This document shows positions 9,616-19,227 of a DNA stretch of 39,829 bases, piece after piece. The notes below the pieces were generated by a model. The model was not told where the DNA came from and made no database searches. It saw only the letters and a program-made list of their open reading frames with translations. How positions within the stretch are numbered: position 1 is the stretch's first letter; each line of letters begins with the position of its first letter. The DNA is taken from contig JAGQPF010000025.1 in the NCBI GenBank assembly GCA_020426845.1, positions 1 to 39,829 on the forward strand. Direction: 5' to 3'. This DNA is from Planctomycetales bacterium. Lineage in GTDB: Bacteria > Planctomycetota > Planctomycetia > Pirellulales > Pirellulaceae. A program made the translations under genes and the position numbers.

Positions 9616-9676
9616 GGGCGTTCCCTTGCTCAAGTGGAGGCTGAAAAAGTCGTTTCGACAAGTTTGCAGAACAAGG

Positions 9677-9751
9677 TTCCTTGCTGCCGGCGGGGTTCGG
9701 CGATTCGATCCCTCGCTGACGCTTCGGGTTTCCTTGCTGCTGGGGTTCGGC
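9677..9751. repeat. KRQRG-type dispersed repeat with flanking direct repeat
   Basis: The core at 9706-9735 (minus strand) reads AAGGAAACCCGAAGCGTCAG then CGAGGGATCG. It recurs with one mismatch at 26937-26966. It is flanked by a direct repeat, TTCCTTGCTGC...GGGGTTCGGC, at 9677-9701 and 9730-9751, differing by a 3-bp indel plus one substitution. Shadow translation gives NPKRQRGI, a phrase I recall in many over-predicted planctomycete ORFs. It fills most of the gap downstream of ilvC. Confidence 0.7.
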
Positions 9752-9761
9752 AAAGCCGAGC

Positions 9762-10769
<1,008 letters not shown>

Positions 10770-10927
10770 GGTGGGCCTTCGTGTTCGGAATTGATGCGAT
10801 TTTTGTGATAGTCAGTTTGCGGAGCCGGGAGTGCGGATTCCCGGCCTCGGCATGTGATCGGGCCTCAAGCCAACGCCGGGCCCTCACCTTTTTGGCGGCG
10901 CGAAACGCGCCAAACCCGAGAGCCCGG

Positions 10928-11467
10928 TCAGCTCACATAACGGTTCAGTGAGCTCTCGTGCAGTTGGGGACCGTCGGCGGTCTCTTCGCCGCCGCCACGG
11001 ACCATGGCAATGCGGCCGGTCCGCACCAGTTCGGTAATGCCGTAGGGACGCATCCGCTCAATAAATGCCTCGATCTTGCTCTCTCGACCGGAGATCTCGA
11101 TCATGACTTCCGTGGCGCCGACGTCCACGATGCGTCCCCGGAAAATGTCCACCAGTTCGCGGACCTCGGTGCGAGGCGATCCGGGGGTGGCTTTCACCTT
11201 TAGCAGCATCAAATCGCGCTCCACGAAGTCGCGCTCGCTGATGTTGTCCACTTTGACGACGGTGACAATCTTCTCCAACTGCTTGGCCACCTGCTCCAAG
11301 GTGCGATCGTCGCCGACTACCACAAAGGTCATTCGCGACAGATTCGGCACTTCCGTCTCACCCACGGCGAGCGAGTCGATATTGTACCCGCGGGAGGCGA
11401 GCATTCCCGAAACGTGCGCAAGCACGCCGGGAACGTTTTGGACAACGGCAGACAACACGTGGCGCAT
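10928..11467 (-). CDS. ilvN: Acetolactate synthase small (regulatory) subunit
   Basis: Regulatory subunit that binds IlvB and usually confers valine feedback inhibition. About 179 residues. The N-terminal ACT domain (MRHVLSAVVQNVPGVLAHVS, then SRGYNIDSLAVGETE) is followed by a second ACT-like domain (RDLMLLKVKATPGSPRTEV, GRIVDVGATEVMIEISG) and the conserved LVRTGRIAMVRG. Start: ATG at 11467 preceded by GGAG with a 7-bp gap; the in-frame extension to 11575 is Arg/Ser-rich and not family-like. It lies upstream of ilvC. The symbol could equally be ilvH. Confidence 0.93.
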   Translation of the reverse strand: MRHVLSAVVQNVPGVLAHVSGMLASRGYNIDSLAVGETEVPNLSRMTFVVVGDDRTLEQVAKQLEKIVTVVKVDNISERDFVERDLMLLKVKATPGSPRTEVRELVDIFRGRIVDVGATEVMIEISGRESKIEAFIERMRPYGITELVRTGRIAMVRGGGEETADGPQLHESSLNRYVS

Positions 11468-11734
11468 GGCCGGACTCCGCTTGCGGTTGGAGCAGCGCCG
11501 CCTCGATCGGCAACAAGCATCATCCGACTCGGCGCGTGCCGAGGGCGGATCTGACATTGCTTGTAACGTGGCCAACGGGCCAATAAGGCGACGGGAGAGC
11601 GGGAACGAAATAGCCCATCGTACTCAGACCCCTTAGGGCTCACAAGTGGCCTGCCGCAGGCCGCATAATGCTGTCGCGGGCGTGAGGATCGCCATTGCGG
11701 CTTCGACGCCATGGCAATGGGTCAAGCAGACGGA

Positions 11735-12361
11735 TCAGCCCCAAATCCGCCACCAGGACTTTTTGGGCGAGTTCTTTTTCGGCACCCCTATGCGTTTGCC
11801 GTGGGGGCCGATCGCGCCATTAAAGACCGTGCGCACCAATTGGGCGTCACTCATCTGCGCATCGTAGAGATTGGCCAGCGCAAGGTTGGCGCCAGTCAGA
11901 TTCGCGCCGGTCAAGTTCGCGCCGCGCAGATCTGCCTGCTGCAAATTCGCCTCGTTAAAATTGCCTCGCATGTCCGCCATGCTCAAGTCGCACTCCATCA
12001 ATCTCGCGCCGGCGAAGTTGGCATCCTCGAATTTGGCGTAGCGACAGTTGGAACGCAGCAGGTCGGCTTCCATGAAACGCGCCCCGCGGGCGAAGCAGTC
12101 GGTGAGGTTTGCCTCGTGCATCTCGGACTGAGCAAAAGTCGCTCCATCCAGCACGGCCGACTGCAAGTCCGCACGGTTGAGCACGGAGCCGCTCAGATCC
12201 GCGTTCTTGAGATTGGCACTTTTGAGATCGGCCCCGGACAAATCCTGATCCGACAAGTCGGCGCACGACAGCTGCAACCCTACCAACTTGGCGCCGACCA
12301 AGGTGTCGCCGTCATATTCGTAGAGCACGTCGCCCGTGTCTTTGTGTCGAATCTGAATCAT
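11735..12361 (-). CDS. Pentapeptide-repeat protein
   Basis: About 208 residues. After a short lead (MIQIRHKDTGDVLYEYDG) it consists of A(D/N)Lxx repeats from about residue 30 to 180, such as CADLSDQDLSGADLKSANLK and ADLRGANLTGANLTGANL, which would fold as a right-handed quadrilateral beta helix. The tail is basic (GVPKKNSPKKSWWRIWG). The fold occurs in many unrelated proteins, including gyrase-protecting factors, so the function is unknown. Start: ATG at 12361 with GGCGGA upstream; a TTG 21 bp earlier is less likely. It is flanked by gaps of 267 bp (towards ilvN) and 333 bp (towards scpA). Confidence 0.85.
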   Translation of the reverse strand: MIQIRHKDTGDVLYEYDGDTLVGAKLVGLQLSCADLSDQDLSGADLKSANLKNADLSGSVLNRADLQSAVLDGATFAQSEMHEANLTDCFARGARFMEADLLRSNCRYAKFEDANFAGARLMECDLSMADMRGNFNEANLQQADLRGANLTGANLTGANLALANLYDAQMSDAQLVRTVFNGAIGPHGKRIGVPKKNSPKKSWWRIWG

Positions 12362-12476
12362 GTGATTTCCGCCAATTCCCAACGATTATAGGCTCGCGCC
12401 GCAGCGTGTTCCCACACCAAAATCAGCGGTCGGAGGGACAAATTGCTCCCCACCGCACACCTGAAACCTGGAATCC

Positions 12477-12558
12477 GTTGAAAAACGGCGGTTCCGGCAA
12501 TCGGCACCGCTTGGCCGCACAACGGGTGGTTACGATTGCCAGTTGGGTCTTTTTCAAC
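12477..12558. repeat. Palindromic GTTGAAAAA-ended element, copy 1 (82 bp)
   Basis: Terminal inverted repeat GTTGAAAAAC / GTCTTTTTCAAC encloses a GC-rich centre that contains TTCCGGCAATCGG near the left end and CGATTGCC near the right end, themselves inverted. The same ends and the TCCGGCAATCG core recur at 33713-33772. It lies in the 333-bp gap between the pentapeptide gene and scpA. The rest of that gap holds a weak 7-bp inverted repeat, GAGAGAT at 12590 and ATCTCTC at 12613, and otherwise nothing I can name. Confidence 0.75.
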
Positions 12559-12694
12559 GGGGTGGTAGGTTAAATTGTGGTTTGGTCGTGAGAGATTCGA
12601 GTCGGTCGCCTGATCTCTCAAACGGCTTCCCGCCAGCTGCGCCACCGGCGCCCATCCCTCCCCCCAATGCGGCCGGTCCCGGATATCGCTTTCG

Positions 12695-13564
12695 ATGGAT
12701 TTTCAGGTTGATCTCGACATCTACCGCGGTCCCCTCGACCTGCTGTTGCACCTGGTGCGCAAGCACGAGGTCGAGATCACCGATATTCCGATTCACACCA
12801 TCGCGGAGCAGTACCTCGAACACTTGGAGGTGCTAAAAGAGCTGGATGTGGACTCGGTAGGCGAGTTTATCGAACTGGCCAGCACGCTGGTGGAGATCAA
12901 GTCCCGGTTGGTGCTGCCGGCCCCGGAGTCGCCCGAGGAGCAGATTGAAGACCCGCGCGAAGAACTCGTCCAGCGATTGCTCGAGTACAAACGATACCGA
13001 GACGCCGCGAGCATTTTGGATGAGCAAAGTCGCCAGTGGCAGCGTCGCTTTGCTCGCGTGGCCAACGATGTGCCTCCCCGCCCGCTGGACTTGGGCAATC
13101 AGGCGATTCAGGAGATCGAACTCTGGGATCTCGTCAGCGCTTTCGGCCGGGTGTTGCGGGACCATCAGGTCGAAACCGGCTCGAACATCGTCTACGACGA
13201 CACGCCGATTCATGTCCACATGCAGCGAATTCGCGATCAACTGCAGCAGCAACAGCAGGTGCGGATCTCGGAGCTGTTCGAGCCGGGCATGCACAAGATG
13301 GCGATGATTGGCGTGTTCCTGGCAGTGCTCGAATTGGTGCGACACCACTCGATCGACACGCATCAGGACGACGGGCACGGCGAAATTGTGATTGTGCCGG
13401 GGAGCCGCCTGCACGATCCCATCGAGCTGACCACATCTTTCCGGGAATCCTCGACGCCCGACGCGATTGACGAGGAGAGTGCGGCCAACGAGAGCGGGGC
13501 CGAACGCGACTCGACCAACGGGTCGACCGATGACTCGAGCGGCAAGGCCCAAGCGGCCGAATAA
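12695..13564 (+). CDS. scpA: Segregation and condensation protein A
   Basis: Kleisin subunit that bridges the SMC heads and recruits ScpB. The 289-residue product has the diagnostic N-terminal domain DIYRGPLDLLLHLVRKHEVE, then ITDIPIHTIAEQYLEHLE, LASTLVEIKSRLVLP and EELVQRLLEYKRYRDAA. The C-terminal winged helix that caps the SMC head is represented by QVRISELFEPGMHKMAMIGV and FLAVLELVR. A 70-residue acidic, Ser-rich tail after about residue 220 is longer than in Bacillus ScpA (about 250 residues). ScpB usually follows scpA, but here an RNase Z-like gene follows after 179 bp; smc is 6 kb away on the other strand. The upstream Shine-Dalgarno is weak. Confidence 0.93.
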   Translation: MDFQVDLDIYRGPLDLLLHLVRKHEVEITDIPIHTIAEQYLEHLEVLKELDVDSVGEFIELASTLVEIKSRLVLPAPESPEEQIEDPREELVQRLLEYKRYRDAASILDEQSRQWQRRFARVANDVPPRPLDLGNQAIQEIELWDLVSAFGRVLRDHQVETGSNIVYDDTPIHVHMQRIRDQLQQQQQVRISELFEPGMHKMAMIGVFLAVLELVRHHSIDTHQDDGHGEIVIVPGSRLHDPIELTTSFRESSTPDAIDEESAANESGAERDSTNGSTDDSSGKAQAAE

Positions 13565-13743
13565 AGCTCGCCGACGCCGAATAACGCTCGCCGAGGGGGC
13601 GAACCCGCCTCGCGGTCCAACCGTCTCATCTGTGTCCCTACTTGTGCAATCGCCCGCTTGTTTGCACGATACTCCCGACCTTTCCGGTCCACCACCAATC
13701 CCCGAAGCGCAGACAAGGTCCGGCTCGCCGGGCATCCGATGGC

Positions 13744-14583
13744 ATGGTTGAAAACGCACCGATCAAGACGATCCAGCACGGGCAATTGACGGTCGAGGGG
13801 TACTCGCGGGCGGCCGTGCAGACGTATTGGCGGATTCCCGAGTTAAAGCTGGGCTTCGACCTGGGAGCTCAACCGTGGGATTTCATGGGCACGGCCACTT
13901 GGTTCGTCTCACATACCCATCTCGATCACATCGCCGCGTTGCCCGTCTACATCGCTCGGCGCCGGATGATGAAGATGGATCCGCCCACGATCTATCTGCC
14001 CGACCATGCCTTGCCGCACGTCCAGCAGCTGCTCAAGGTCGTCAATCGCCTTGATCGCGGCCGCCTCCCTTGCGAGTTGATTGGCGTGTCGCCCGGCGAC
14101 GAAGTCGAGCTCAGTCGCGAGCTCGTGGTGACCGTTTGCGAGACCAAGCACACGGTTCCGTCACTCGGCTACATCGTCTGGGAGCGCCGACGCAAACTAA
14201 AGGACGAGTACGCGGGACTTAGCGGTGAGCAGATCCGCGACATTCGCATGACGGGGGTGGACGTCTCGCACGAAGTGCGGATGCCCCGCGTCGCTTATCT
14301 CGGCGACAGCTCCCCGCCGGGACTCGACAACAACCCCGACATGTACGAGGCGGAAGTCCTGATCTGCGAGATGACGTTTGTCGCCCGCAGCCATCGCAAG
14401 GAGAAGATCCACAAGCATGGACACATGCACTTGGACGACTTCGTCAGCCGTCGCGAGCGTTTCCGAAATCAGCTGATCATTGCGTCGCACTTCAGCACGC
14501 GCTACCACGACCGGCAGATCCGCCAGATGGTTGAGCGCGCGTTGCCGGACTGGCTCGATGGGCGGCTCCAGCTTTGGCTTTGA
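13744..14583 (+). CDS. MBL-fold metallo-hydrolase, RNase Z-like
   Basis: About 279 residues of metallo-beta-lactamase fold. Zinc motif HTHLDH sits in [20 protein letters not shown], as in the RNase Z/ElaC group. Later ligands are plausible in [23 protein letters not shown] (metal-bridging Asp) and [10 protein letters not shown] (final His). RNase Z trims tRNA 3' trailers, but the classical flexible-arm exosite is not obvious, so a related hydrolase is possible. Start: ATG at 13744 matches the usual N-terminus; the longer in-frame extension from 13642 is not protein-like. It converges with the HAD gene, with only 8 bp between the stops. Confidence 0.8.
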   Translation: MVENAPIKTIQHGQLTVEGYSRAAVQTYWRIPELKLGFDLGAQPWDFMGTATWFVSHTHLDHIAALPVYIARRRMMKMDPPTIYLPDHALPHVQQLLKVVNRLDRGRLPCELIGVSPGDEVELSRELVVTVCETKHTVPSLGYIVWERRRKLKDEYAGLSGEQIRDIRMTGVDVSHEVRMPRVAYLGDSSPPGLDNNPDMYEAEVLICEMTFVARSHRKEKIHKHGHMHLDDFVSRRERFRNQLIIASHFSTRYHDRQIRQMVERALPDWLDGRLQLWL

Positions 14584-14591
14584 GCCCGCGA

Positions 14592-15242
14592 CTACGCCCC
14601 GAGGAAGTTGCGCAGCGCGAGGGCGAGTCCCGGCACGTCGTCGCAAACAACGTCTGCGCCGGCCTGCTCGAGTTCGTCTCGCGTGCCAAACCCATAAGTG
14701 ACGCCGACGGCGGAAATGTCGTGTTGGTGAGCGCCTTCGATATCGAAGCGCCGATCGCCGATCATCACCGCCTCATCACACGACAGCTCGCCGAGCGCGG
14801 CGGCAATCAAGTCCGCCTTCGTTAGCTGGCCCTCCCAGTCGGCCCCGTGCAGAACCGGCAGCCAACGATGGAGCTCGTGCTGCTCGACGATCTGTCGCGC
14901 AAAATCGGTGGGCTTGGAGGTCGCAACGCCCATCCGCACATCGCCTCTGCCCGCCAATTCTCCAAGCAGCTCGACAATGCCGGGAAATGGAGTGGACAGG
15001 TGCACGCCATGCTCGCGGTAGCGAGCGCGATACGCGTGAACAGCGCGATCCACTTGCTGCTCACTTTCACATCCTGCCAGCTGGCGGGCGCAAACCTGCA
15101 GCGGGGGCCCGATCCAGCTGCGGAGCTCCGCATCCGGTCGATCCGGCGCCTCCATCGCCGCCAACATATGCCGCAGACTGTCGAGAATGCCGATGCTCGA
15201 GTCCACCAGCGTGCCGTCCAGATCGAAAAGAATCGCAATCAT
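14592..15242 (-). CDS. HAD-family hydrolase, phosphoglycolate phosphatase-like
   Basis: Haloacid dehalogenase-superfamily phosphatase, 216 residues. Motif I is FDLDGTLVDSS with the Asp nucleophile and its partner; the helical cap follows. Motif II is GVATSKP, motif III the Lys in QLTKADLIAAAL, and motif IV MIGDRRFDIEGAH. The C-terminus (GVTYGFGTRDELEQAGAD) is typical of Gph/PGP-type enzymes. The exact substrate is uncertain. Its ATG overlaps the stop of the upstream alpha/beta hydrolase by 4 bp (ATGA), so the two are translationally coupled. Confidence 0.88.
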   Translation of the reverse strand: MIAILFDLDGTLVDSSIGILDSLRHMLAAMEAPDRPDAELRSWIGPPLQVCARQLAGCESEQQVDRAVHAYRARYREHGVHLSTPFPGIVELLGELAGRGDVRMGVATSKPTDFARQIVEQHELHRWLPVLHGADWEGQLTKADLIAAALGELSCDEAVMIGDRRFDIEGAHQHDISAVGVTYGFGTRDELEQAGADVVCDDVPGLALALRNFLGA

Positions 15243-16111
15243 CGACTTAGCCGATCTTTCAGCAGTTCAAGAATCTCGTCGCGGGCGTCTTCCACCACAT
15301 AGTGTCCCGCCTGCGGCAGCGGGTGCGATTGAGCCTGGGGCCAGATCGCTTGGAACCGCTCGAGACAAGACGGGTCGAAACACCAGTCCTTCATGCCCCA
15401 GATCAAATCGACCGGTTGAATCCAATCGGGCAACTGCCGCTCGAGCCGCGCCAGTGTCTCCCAAGTGGGATGGCGGCGCGTGAGCGGGATGTCACGAACG
15501 AACCGCCAGACCGCGACGCGATGGGCCCAACTGTCGTACGGAGCGAGATAGCCGGCGCGAGCGGCGGACGACAGCGGCCGCTCCACCGCCATCGTCAGGG
15601 CCGCGCGAGCAAACAGGTTGAGGCCGCGGAGCGCAATTCGGCCCGCTAGCGGAGTGCGACACGCTCGAATTCGCAGCGGCACAAAATGCGGCGGCCAAGC
15701 GCCCGTGTTGAAAAGGATCACATGGCGAAACCTTTCGGGCGCCGCCATGAGCGCGCCGAGCCCGATCGCGCCGCCCCAATCATGGGCCAGCAGAGTCACA
15801 TCGCGGAGATCGAGCGATTCGATTAATTGACTGAGGTTGTCGGTGTGCCGTCGCAGCGTGTATTCGTAATCCTGAGGCTTGTCACTGAGCCCGCAGCCGA
15901 TGTGGTCGACAGCAACACAACGATGCTTGTCTCGCAGACCTTGAACGAGGTGGCGCCAATAGAATGACCAGGTGGGATTGCCATGCACCATCAGCAGCGG
16001 CCGCCCTTGGTCGCCTGGCCCCTCGTCGATGTAGTGCAAGCCGACTCCGTCCACGTCCAAGTGATGCGACGCGAACGGGTACTCGGCTCTCCAGCTCTCG
16101 GACACAGCCAC
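15239..16111 (-). CDS. Alpha/beta hydrolase, haloalkane dehalogenase/OleB-like
   Basis: About 290 residues. The oxyanion loop is HGNPTWSFYWR; the nucleophile elbow AHDWGGAIG has Asp rather than Ser, as in haloalkane dehalogenases and OleB beta-lactone decarboxylases. The catalytic acid is probably in IWGMKDWCFD and the histidine in PQAGHYVVEDA. Asn in HGNP and Trp after the nucleophile match the halide-binding pair. No oleA, oleC or oleD gene is nearby, so the substrate is open. Start: GTG at 16111, one base after the kbl stop; another GTG lies at 16105 and an ATG upstream inside kbl at 16144. It is part of the tdh-kbl-hydrolase-HAD run. Confidence 0.8.
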   Translation of the reverse strand: MAVSESWRAEYPFASHHLDVDGVGLHYIDEGPGDQGRPLLMVHGNPTWSFYWRHLVQGLRDKHRCVAVDHIGCGLSDKPQDYEYTLRRHTDNLSQLIESLDLRDVTLLAHDWGGAIGLGALMAAPERFRHVILFNTGAWPPHFVPLRIRACRTPLAGRIALRGLNLFARAALTMAVERPLSSAARAGYLAPYDSWAHRVAVWRFVRDIPLTRRHPTWETLARLERQLPDWIQPVDLIWGMKDWCFDPSCLERFQAIWPQAQSHPLPQAGHYVVEDARDEILELLKDRLSR

Positions 16112-16112
16112 C

Positions 16113-17297
16113 TCAGATCCCCAGCTCCTGTTTCGCCTGCGCAAAGGCAGCCACGGCTTGCTCGAGATCCTCGATCGAATGGCAAGCGGAAACCTGCGTT
16201 CTGATCCTTGCCTTGCCCTTGGGAACCACCGGGTACGAGAACCCGATCACGTAAACGCCCAGCTCCAGCAGGCGGTCTGCCATCCGCGTCGCCAGCGTGG
16301 CATCGCCGAGCATCACGGGCACGATCGGATGCTCACCCGGCAACACCTCCAGCCCAATCGACTCGATCTGTCCGCGGAACCATCGCGTATTGTCGGCGAG
16401 TCGGTCGCGGAGCTCCGTCGAAGCCTCCAGCAGCTCCAGGGCGCGAAGCGAGGCAGCGACAATCGGCGGTGCGACGGAGTTGGAGAACAGATAGGGGCGG
16501 GAGCGTTGCCGCAGCAGGTCGACCACTTGTTTGCGGCCGCTGGTGTAGCCTCCGCTGGCGCCGCCGAGCGCTTTGCCCAATGTCCCCGTGACGATGTCCA
16601 CACGGTCGGCAACTCCATGCAGCTCGGGAGTGCCTCGGCCACGAGGCCCCACAAATCCGACCGCATGCGAGTCGTCGACCATCACCAACGCGTTGTACTT
16701 GTCCGCCAGCTCGCAAATGCCGGGCAGATTTGCGATGTAGCCGTCCATCGAGAACACGCCGTCCGTGGCGATCAGCCGGGTGCGGGCGTCCGCCGCTTCA
16801 CGCAACTGACGCTCGAGATCCGCCATGTCGTTGTTCTTGTACCGATAGCGTTTCGCTTTGCAGAGCCGGATGCCGTCGATGATGCTCGCATGGTTCAGCT
16901 CGTCCGAGATCACGGCGTCCTCGTCGGACAACAGCGTTTCGAACAACCCGCCGTTGGCGTCAAAGCACGACGTATAGAGAATCGTGTCCTCCGTGCCGAG
17001 AAACGCGCTGAGCTTCTGCTCCAGGAGGTGATGGATTTGCTGTGTGCCGCAGATGAACCGCACGGACGCCAGGCCGAATCCCCACTGGTCCAATCCGCGA
17101 TGTGCCGCTTGGATCACTTCGGGATGCTGGGCCAGCCCCAGGTAGTTGTTCGCGCACAGATTGAGCACGGGCGCGCCGCCGGCCACGGCCACATGAGCGC
17201 CCTGAGGTGTGATGATCTCGCGCTCGTTCTTGCGCAAACCTGCCGCCTCGAGCTCAGCGAGTTCGGCCGAGAGCCTGTCCAGTGTGTTGGCATCCAT
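16113..17297 (-). CDS. kbl: Glycine C-acetyltransferase (2-amino-3-ketobutyrate CoA ligase)
   Basis: PLP enzyme that cleaves 2-amino-3-ketobutyrate with CoA into glycine and acetyl-CoA, the second step of threonine degradation after Tdh. The 394-residue length matches the family. Motifs are [51 protein letters not shown], the PLP-ring Asp in [16 protein letters not shown], and the Schiff-base lysine in [14 protein letters not shown]. The C-terminus has [10 protein letters not shown]. It lies 66 bp downstream of tdh. GAGG lies 9 bp before the ATG. Confidence 0.95.
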   Translation of the reverse strand: MDANTLDRLSAELAELEAAGLRKNEREIITPQGAHVAVAGGAPVLNLCANNYLGLAQHPEVIQAAHRGLDQWGFGLASVRFICGTQQIHHLLEQKLSAFLGTEDTILYTSCFDANGGLFETLLSDEDAVISDELNHASIIDGIRLCKAKRYRYKNNDMADLERQLREAADARTRLIATDGVFSMDGYIANLPGICELADKYNALVMVDDSHAVGFVGPRGRGTPELHGVADRVDIVTGTLGKALGGASGGYTSGRKQVVDLLRQRSRPYLFSNSVAPPIVAASLRALELLEASTELRDRLADNTRWFRGQIESIGLEVLPGEHPIVPVMLGDATLATRMADRLLELGVYVIGFSYPVVPKGKARIRTQVSACHSIEDLEQAVAAFAQAKQELGI

Positions 17298-17363
17298 TGG
17301 TAATCGTCCTCTAGACTTGCCGTGGCGGATGAGTCGTGCCGCCGCAATCCTTAATCTTCAACC

Positions 17364-18395
17364 TTAATCCCAGCGCAGAATGACCTTGCCGCTGTCGCCG
17401 GAGGCCATGGCGGCGAAGCCCGATTCATAGTCGTCCACATGCAGCCGGTGTGTGATCACGGGCGTGATGTCCAGGCCGCTCTGCAACATCACGGTCATCT
17501 TGTACCAAGTCTCGTACATCTCACGGCCATAGATTCCCTTGATCGTCAACATGTTGAACACGACGCGGTTCCAGTCGATCGCCATCTCCGCGGTTGGAAT
17601 GCCGAGCATGGCAATCTTGCCGCCGTGGCACATCAGCTCGAGCATTTGCCGGAAAGCGTTCGAATTGCCGCTCATCTCGAGCCCCACGTCGAATCCTTCC
17701 TTCATGCCGAGCTCGCGCGTGACCTCCTCCAAACTCTGCTGAGCGACATTGACCGCGACGGTGGCTCCCATCTGCTTCGCCAACGCGAGTCGCCGCGGAT
17801 TGACATCCGTGACGACCACATAGCGGGCGCCGGCGTGTCGCGCGACCGCGACCGCCATCATGCCGATCGGCCCCGCGCCGGTGACGAGCACATCCTCGCC
17901 CAGCACGGGAAACGACAGCGCCGTGTGAACGGCGTTGCCGAACGGGTCGAAGATCGCCGCCACATCGAGGTCCACGTCGTCGGCATGGTGCCAAACATTG
18001 GTCATCGGCAGGGAGATGTACTCGGCGAACGCACCTTCTCGATTGACGCCCACGCCCATCGTGTGGGCACAGAGGTGGCGGCGTCCGGCCAGGCAATTGC
18101 GGCAGCGGCCGCACACCACGTGCCCCTCGCCGCTGACCACCTCGCCGACGTGGAAGTCGGTGACGTTGGAGCCGACTTCGACGACACGGCCAACGAACTC
18201 GTGGCCAATCACCATCGGCGTCTTGATCGTTGACTGCGCCCAGGAGTCCCACTGGTAGATATGGAGGTCGGTGCCGCAGATGCCGGTGCGGTCGATCTGA
18301 ATCAGCACATCGTTGATGCCGATTGTGGGAACCGGGACTTCCTCGAGCCATAAGCCAGGCTCACGCTTCGCCTTGACCAAGGCCTTCATTTTCAC
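17364..18395 (-). CDS. tdh: L-threonine 3-dehydrogenase
   Basis: Zinc-dependent medium-chain dehydrogenase that oxidises threonine to 2-amino-3-ketobutyrate with NAD+. 343 residues. Catalytic zinc region: [17 protein letters not shown] and [11 protein letters not shown]. Structural zinc cysteines: [15 protein letters not shown]. Rossmann motif: [32 protein letters not shown] and [14 protein letters not shown] are family-typical. Start is GTG at 18395 (GGAGAG 7 bp upstream) or ATG two codons later, the position used by E. coli Tdh. It heads the threonine-catabolism run. Confidence 0.95.
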   Translation of the reverse strand: MKMKALVKAKREPGLWLEEVPVPTIGINDVLIQIDRTGICGTDLHIYQWDSWAQSTIKTPMVIGHEFVGRVVEVGSNVTDFHVGEVVSGEGHVVCGRCRNCLAGRRHLCAHTMGVGVNREGAFAEYISLPMTNVWHHADDVDLDVAAIFDPFGNAVHTALSFPVLGEDVLVTGAGPIGMMAVAVARHAGARYVVVTDVNPRRLALAKQMGATVAVNVAQQSLEEVTRELGMKEGFDVGLEMSGNSNAFRQMLELMCHGGKIAMLGIPTAEMAIDWNRVVFNMLTIKGIYGREMYETWYKMTVMLQSGLDITPVITHRLHVDDYESGFAAMASGDSGKVILRWD

Positions 18396-18622
18396 GCGAG
18401 ACTCTCCATGCTAGGCGCCGCCGGTAGCGAGAAAAAACGCAACGGCAGAGACGAAACCGCCCCCTGCCTCGACCAGCCCAGGAACGCAAAAAAGGTGCAA
18501 TGGGCGATGGGCGGTTGTTCCACCAGACTTCGCCTGGCCCGATGCCAGAACCTTGGGCCCCTGGGAGGAAGCCATCGTAAGCCACTGAGGCAAAGGCGCG
18601 AATGGGGCGAGGGGTGAGGCGT

Positions 18623-18713
18623 CCTCGCCCGTGCAGCACTGCAGAGAGCCCCACGGTGCCGGCCGAGGCACGCTACGCGCGTAGCATGGGCGCCCTCGCC
18701 CGTGCAGCACTGC
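18623..18713. repeat. 20-bp direct repeat in the tdh upstream gap
   Basis: CCTCGCCCGTGCAGCACTGC occurs at 18623-18642 and again at 18694-18713, 71 bp apart. The second copy overlaps the left arm of the 26-bp inverted repeat. Both lie in the 832-bp gene-free stretch between tdh and the STAS gene. Confidence 0.8.
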
Positions 18714-18807
18714 GCAACCCCACTGCGTCGGCTGAGTCTCTCCTTGCGGGGCATCGGCGGTGCAGAGCGGCTGCTCACCGAGCACGGGCGAGGGCGCCCA
18801 TGCTACG
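18680..18807. repeat. Perfect 26-bp inverted repeat
   Basis: The arms 18680-18705 and 18782-18807 are exact reverse complements; the core is TAGCATGGGCGCCCTCGCCC. They are separated by 76 bp. The right arm belongs to a tandem unit starting CGGCTGCTC that repeats at 18768, 18819 and 18880 (spacing 51 then 61 bp), decaying rightward. No transposase or other ORF with protein-like features lies between the arms. Confidence 0.85.
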
Positions 18808-19227
18808 GACGATCCTAGCGGCTGCTCGCCGCGCACGGCCGAGGGCGCGCGGAGGCGCCCATGCAAGGCACGATCCATGCGGCTGCCCACCGCGGCCGGG
18901 CGGGGGCCAAGCGGCCGTGACCTGAGCGGCTCGCGGACTGCAACGGCTGCAGCGAGGCACTGAAGAATCTGCAGTCGCGCGCCGCTGTCCAGCCCCGGCA
19001 ATTCGACGCCCCTGCTGCCCCGCGTTGCCGCAAGGACGTGTGCTAGATGGCAGAGGCAGTACATTCGCGCCAACAGGCAGTCTTCCCCTCGTCTTCCGAG
19101 TCGACGCCGCTCGCGGCCGCACCGCTCGGCACATCGTTTGCCTCTGTCGCCCGCGGACCTGTGCGCTCACGGCGTGTCGCCGTGCGATTGTGTGCAGTCA
19201 CCGGAAAAATTCAACCGTGAGCAGCGC

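Larger units (their letters stand above)
18396..19227. other. Gene-free, repeat-rich gap between divergent tdh and EPS operons
   Basis: 832 bp with no convincing coding region on either strand. The short ORFs are Arg/Ala/Pro-rich shadows of GC-rich repeats. It holds the 20-bp direct repeats, the 26-bp inverted repeat and the decaying 51-61-bp tandem units. It must also contain the promoters of the two divergent operons, but I cannot pick out convincing -35/-10 pairs. Confidence 0.6.

Noticed and set aside
9616..9753. N-terminal extension of the 88-residue gene
   Set aside because: It lies in the KRQRG repeat, and a good ribosome-binding site favours the ATG at 9615.
11649..11663. Short palindrome GGCCTGCCGCAGGCC as a terminator of the pentapeptide gene
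   Set aside because: The stem is short, no T-tract follows on the relevant strand, and it lies 70 bp from the stop codon.
18680..18807. Insertion sequence bounded by the 26-bp inverted repeats
   Set aside because: Only 76 bp lie between the arms, and no transposase or target duplication is seen.
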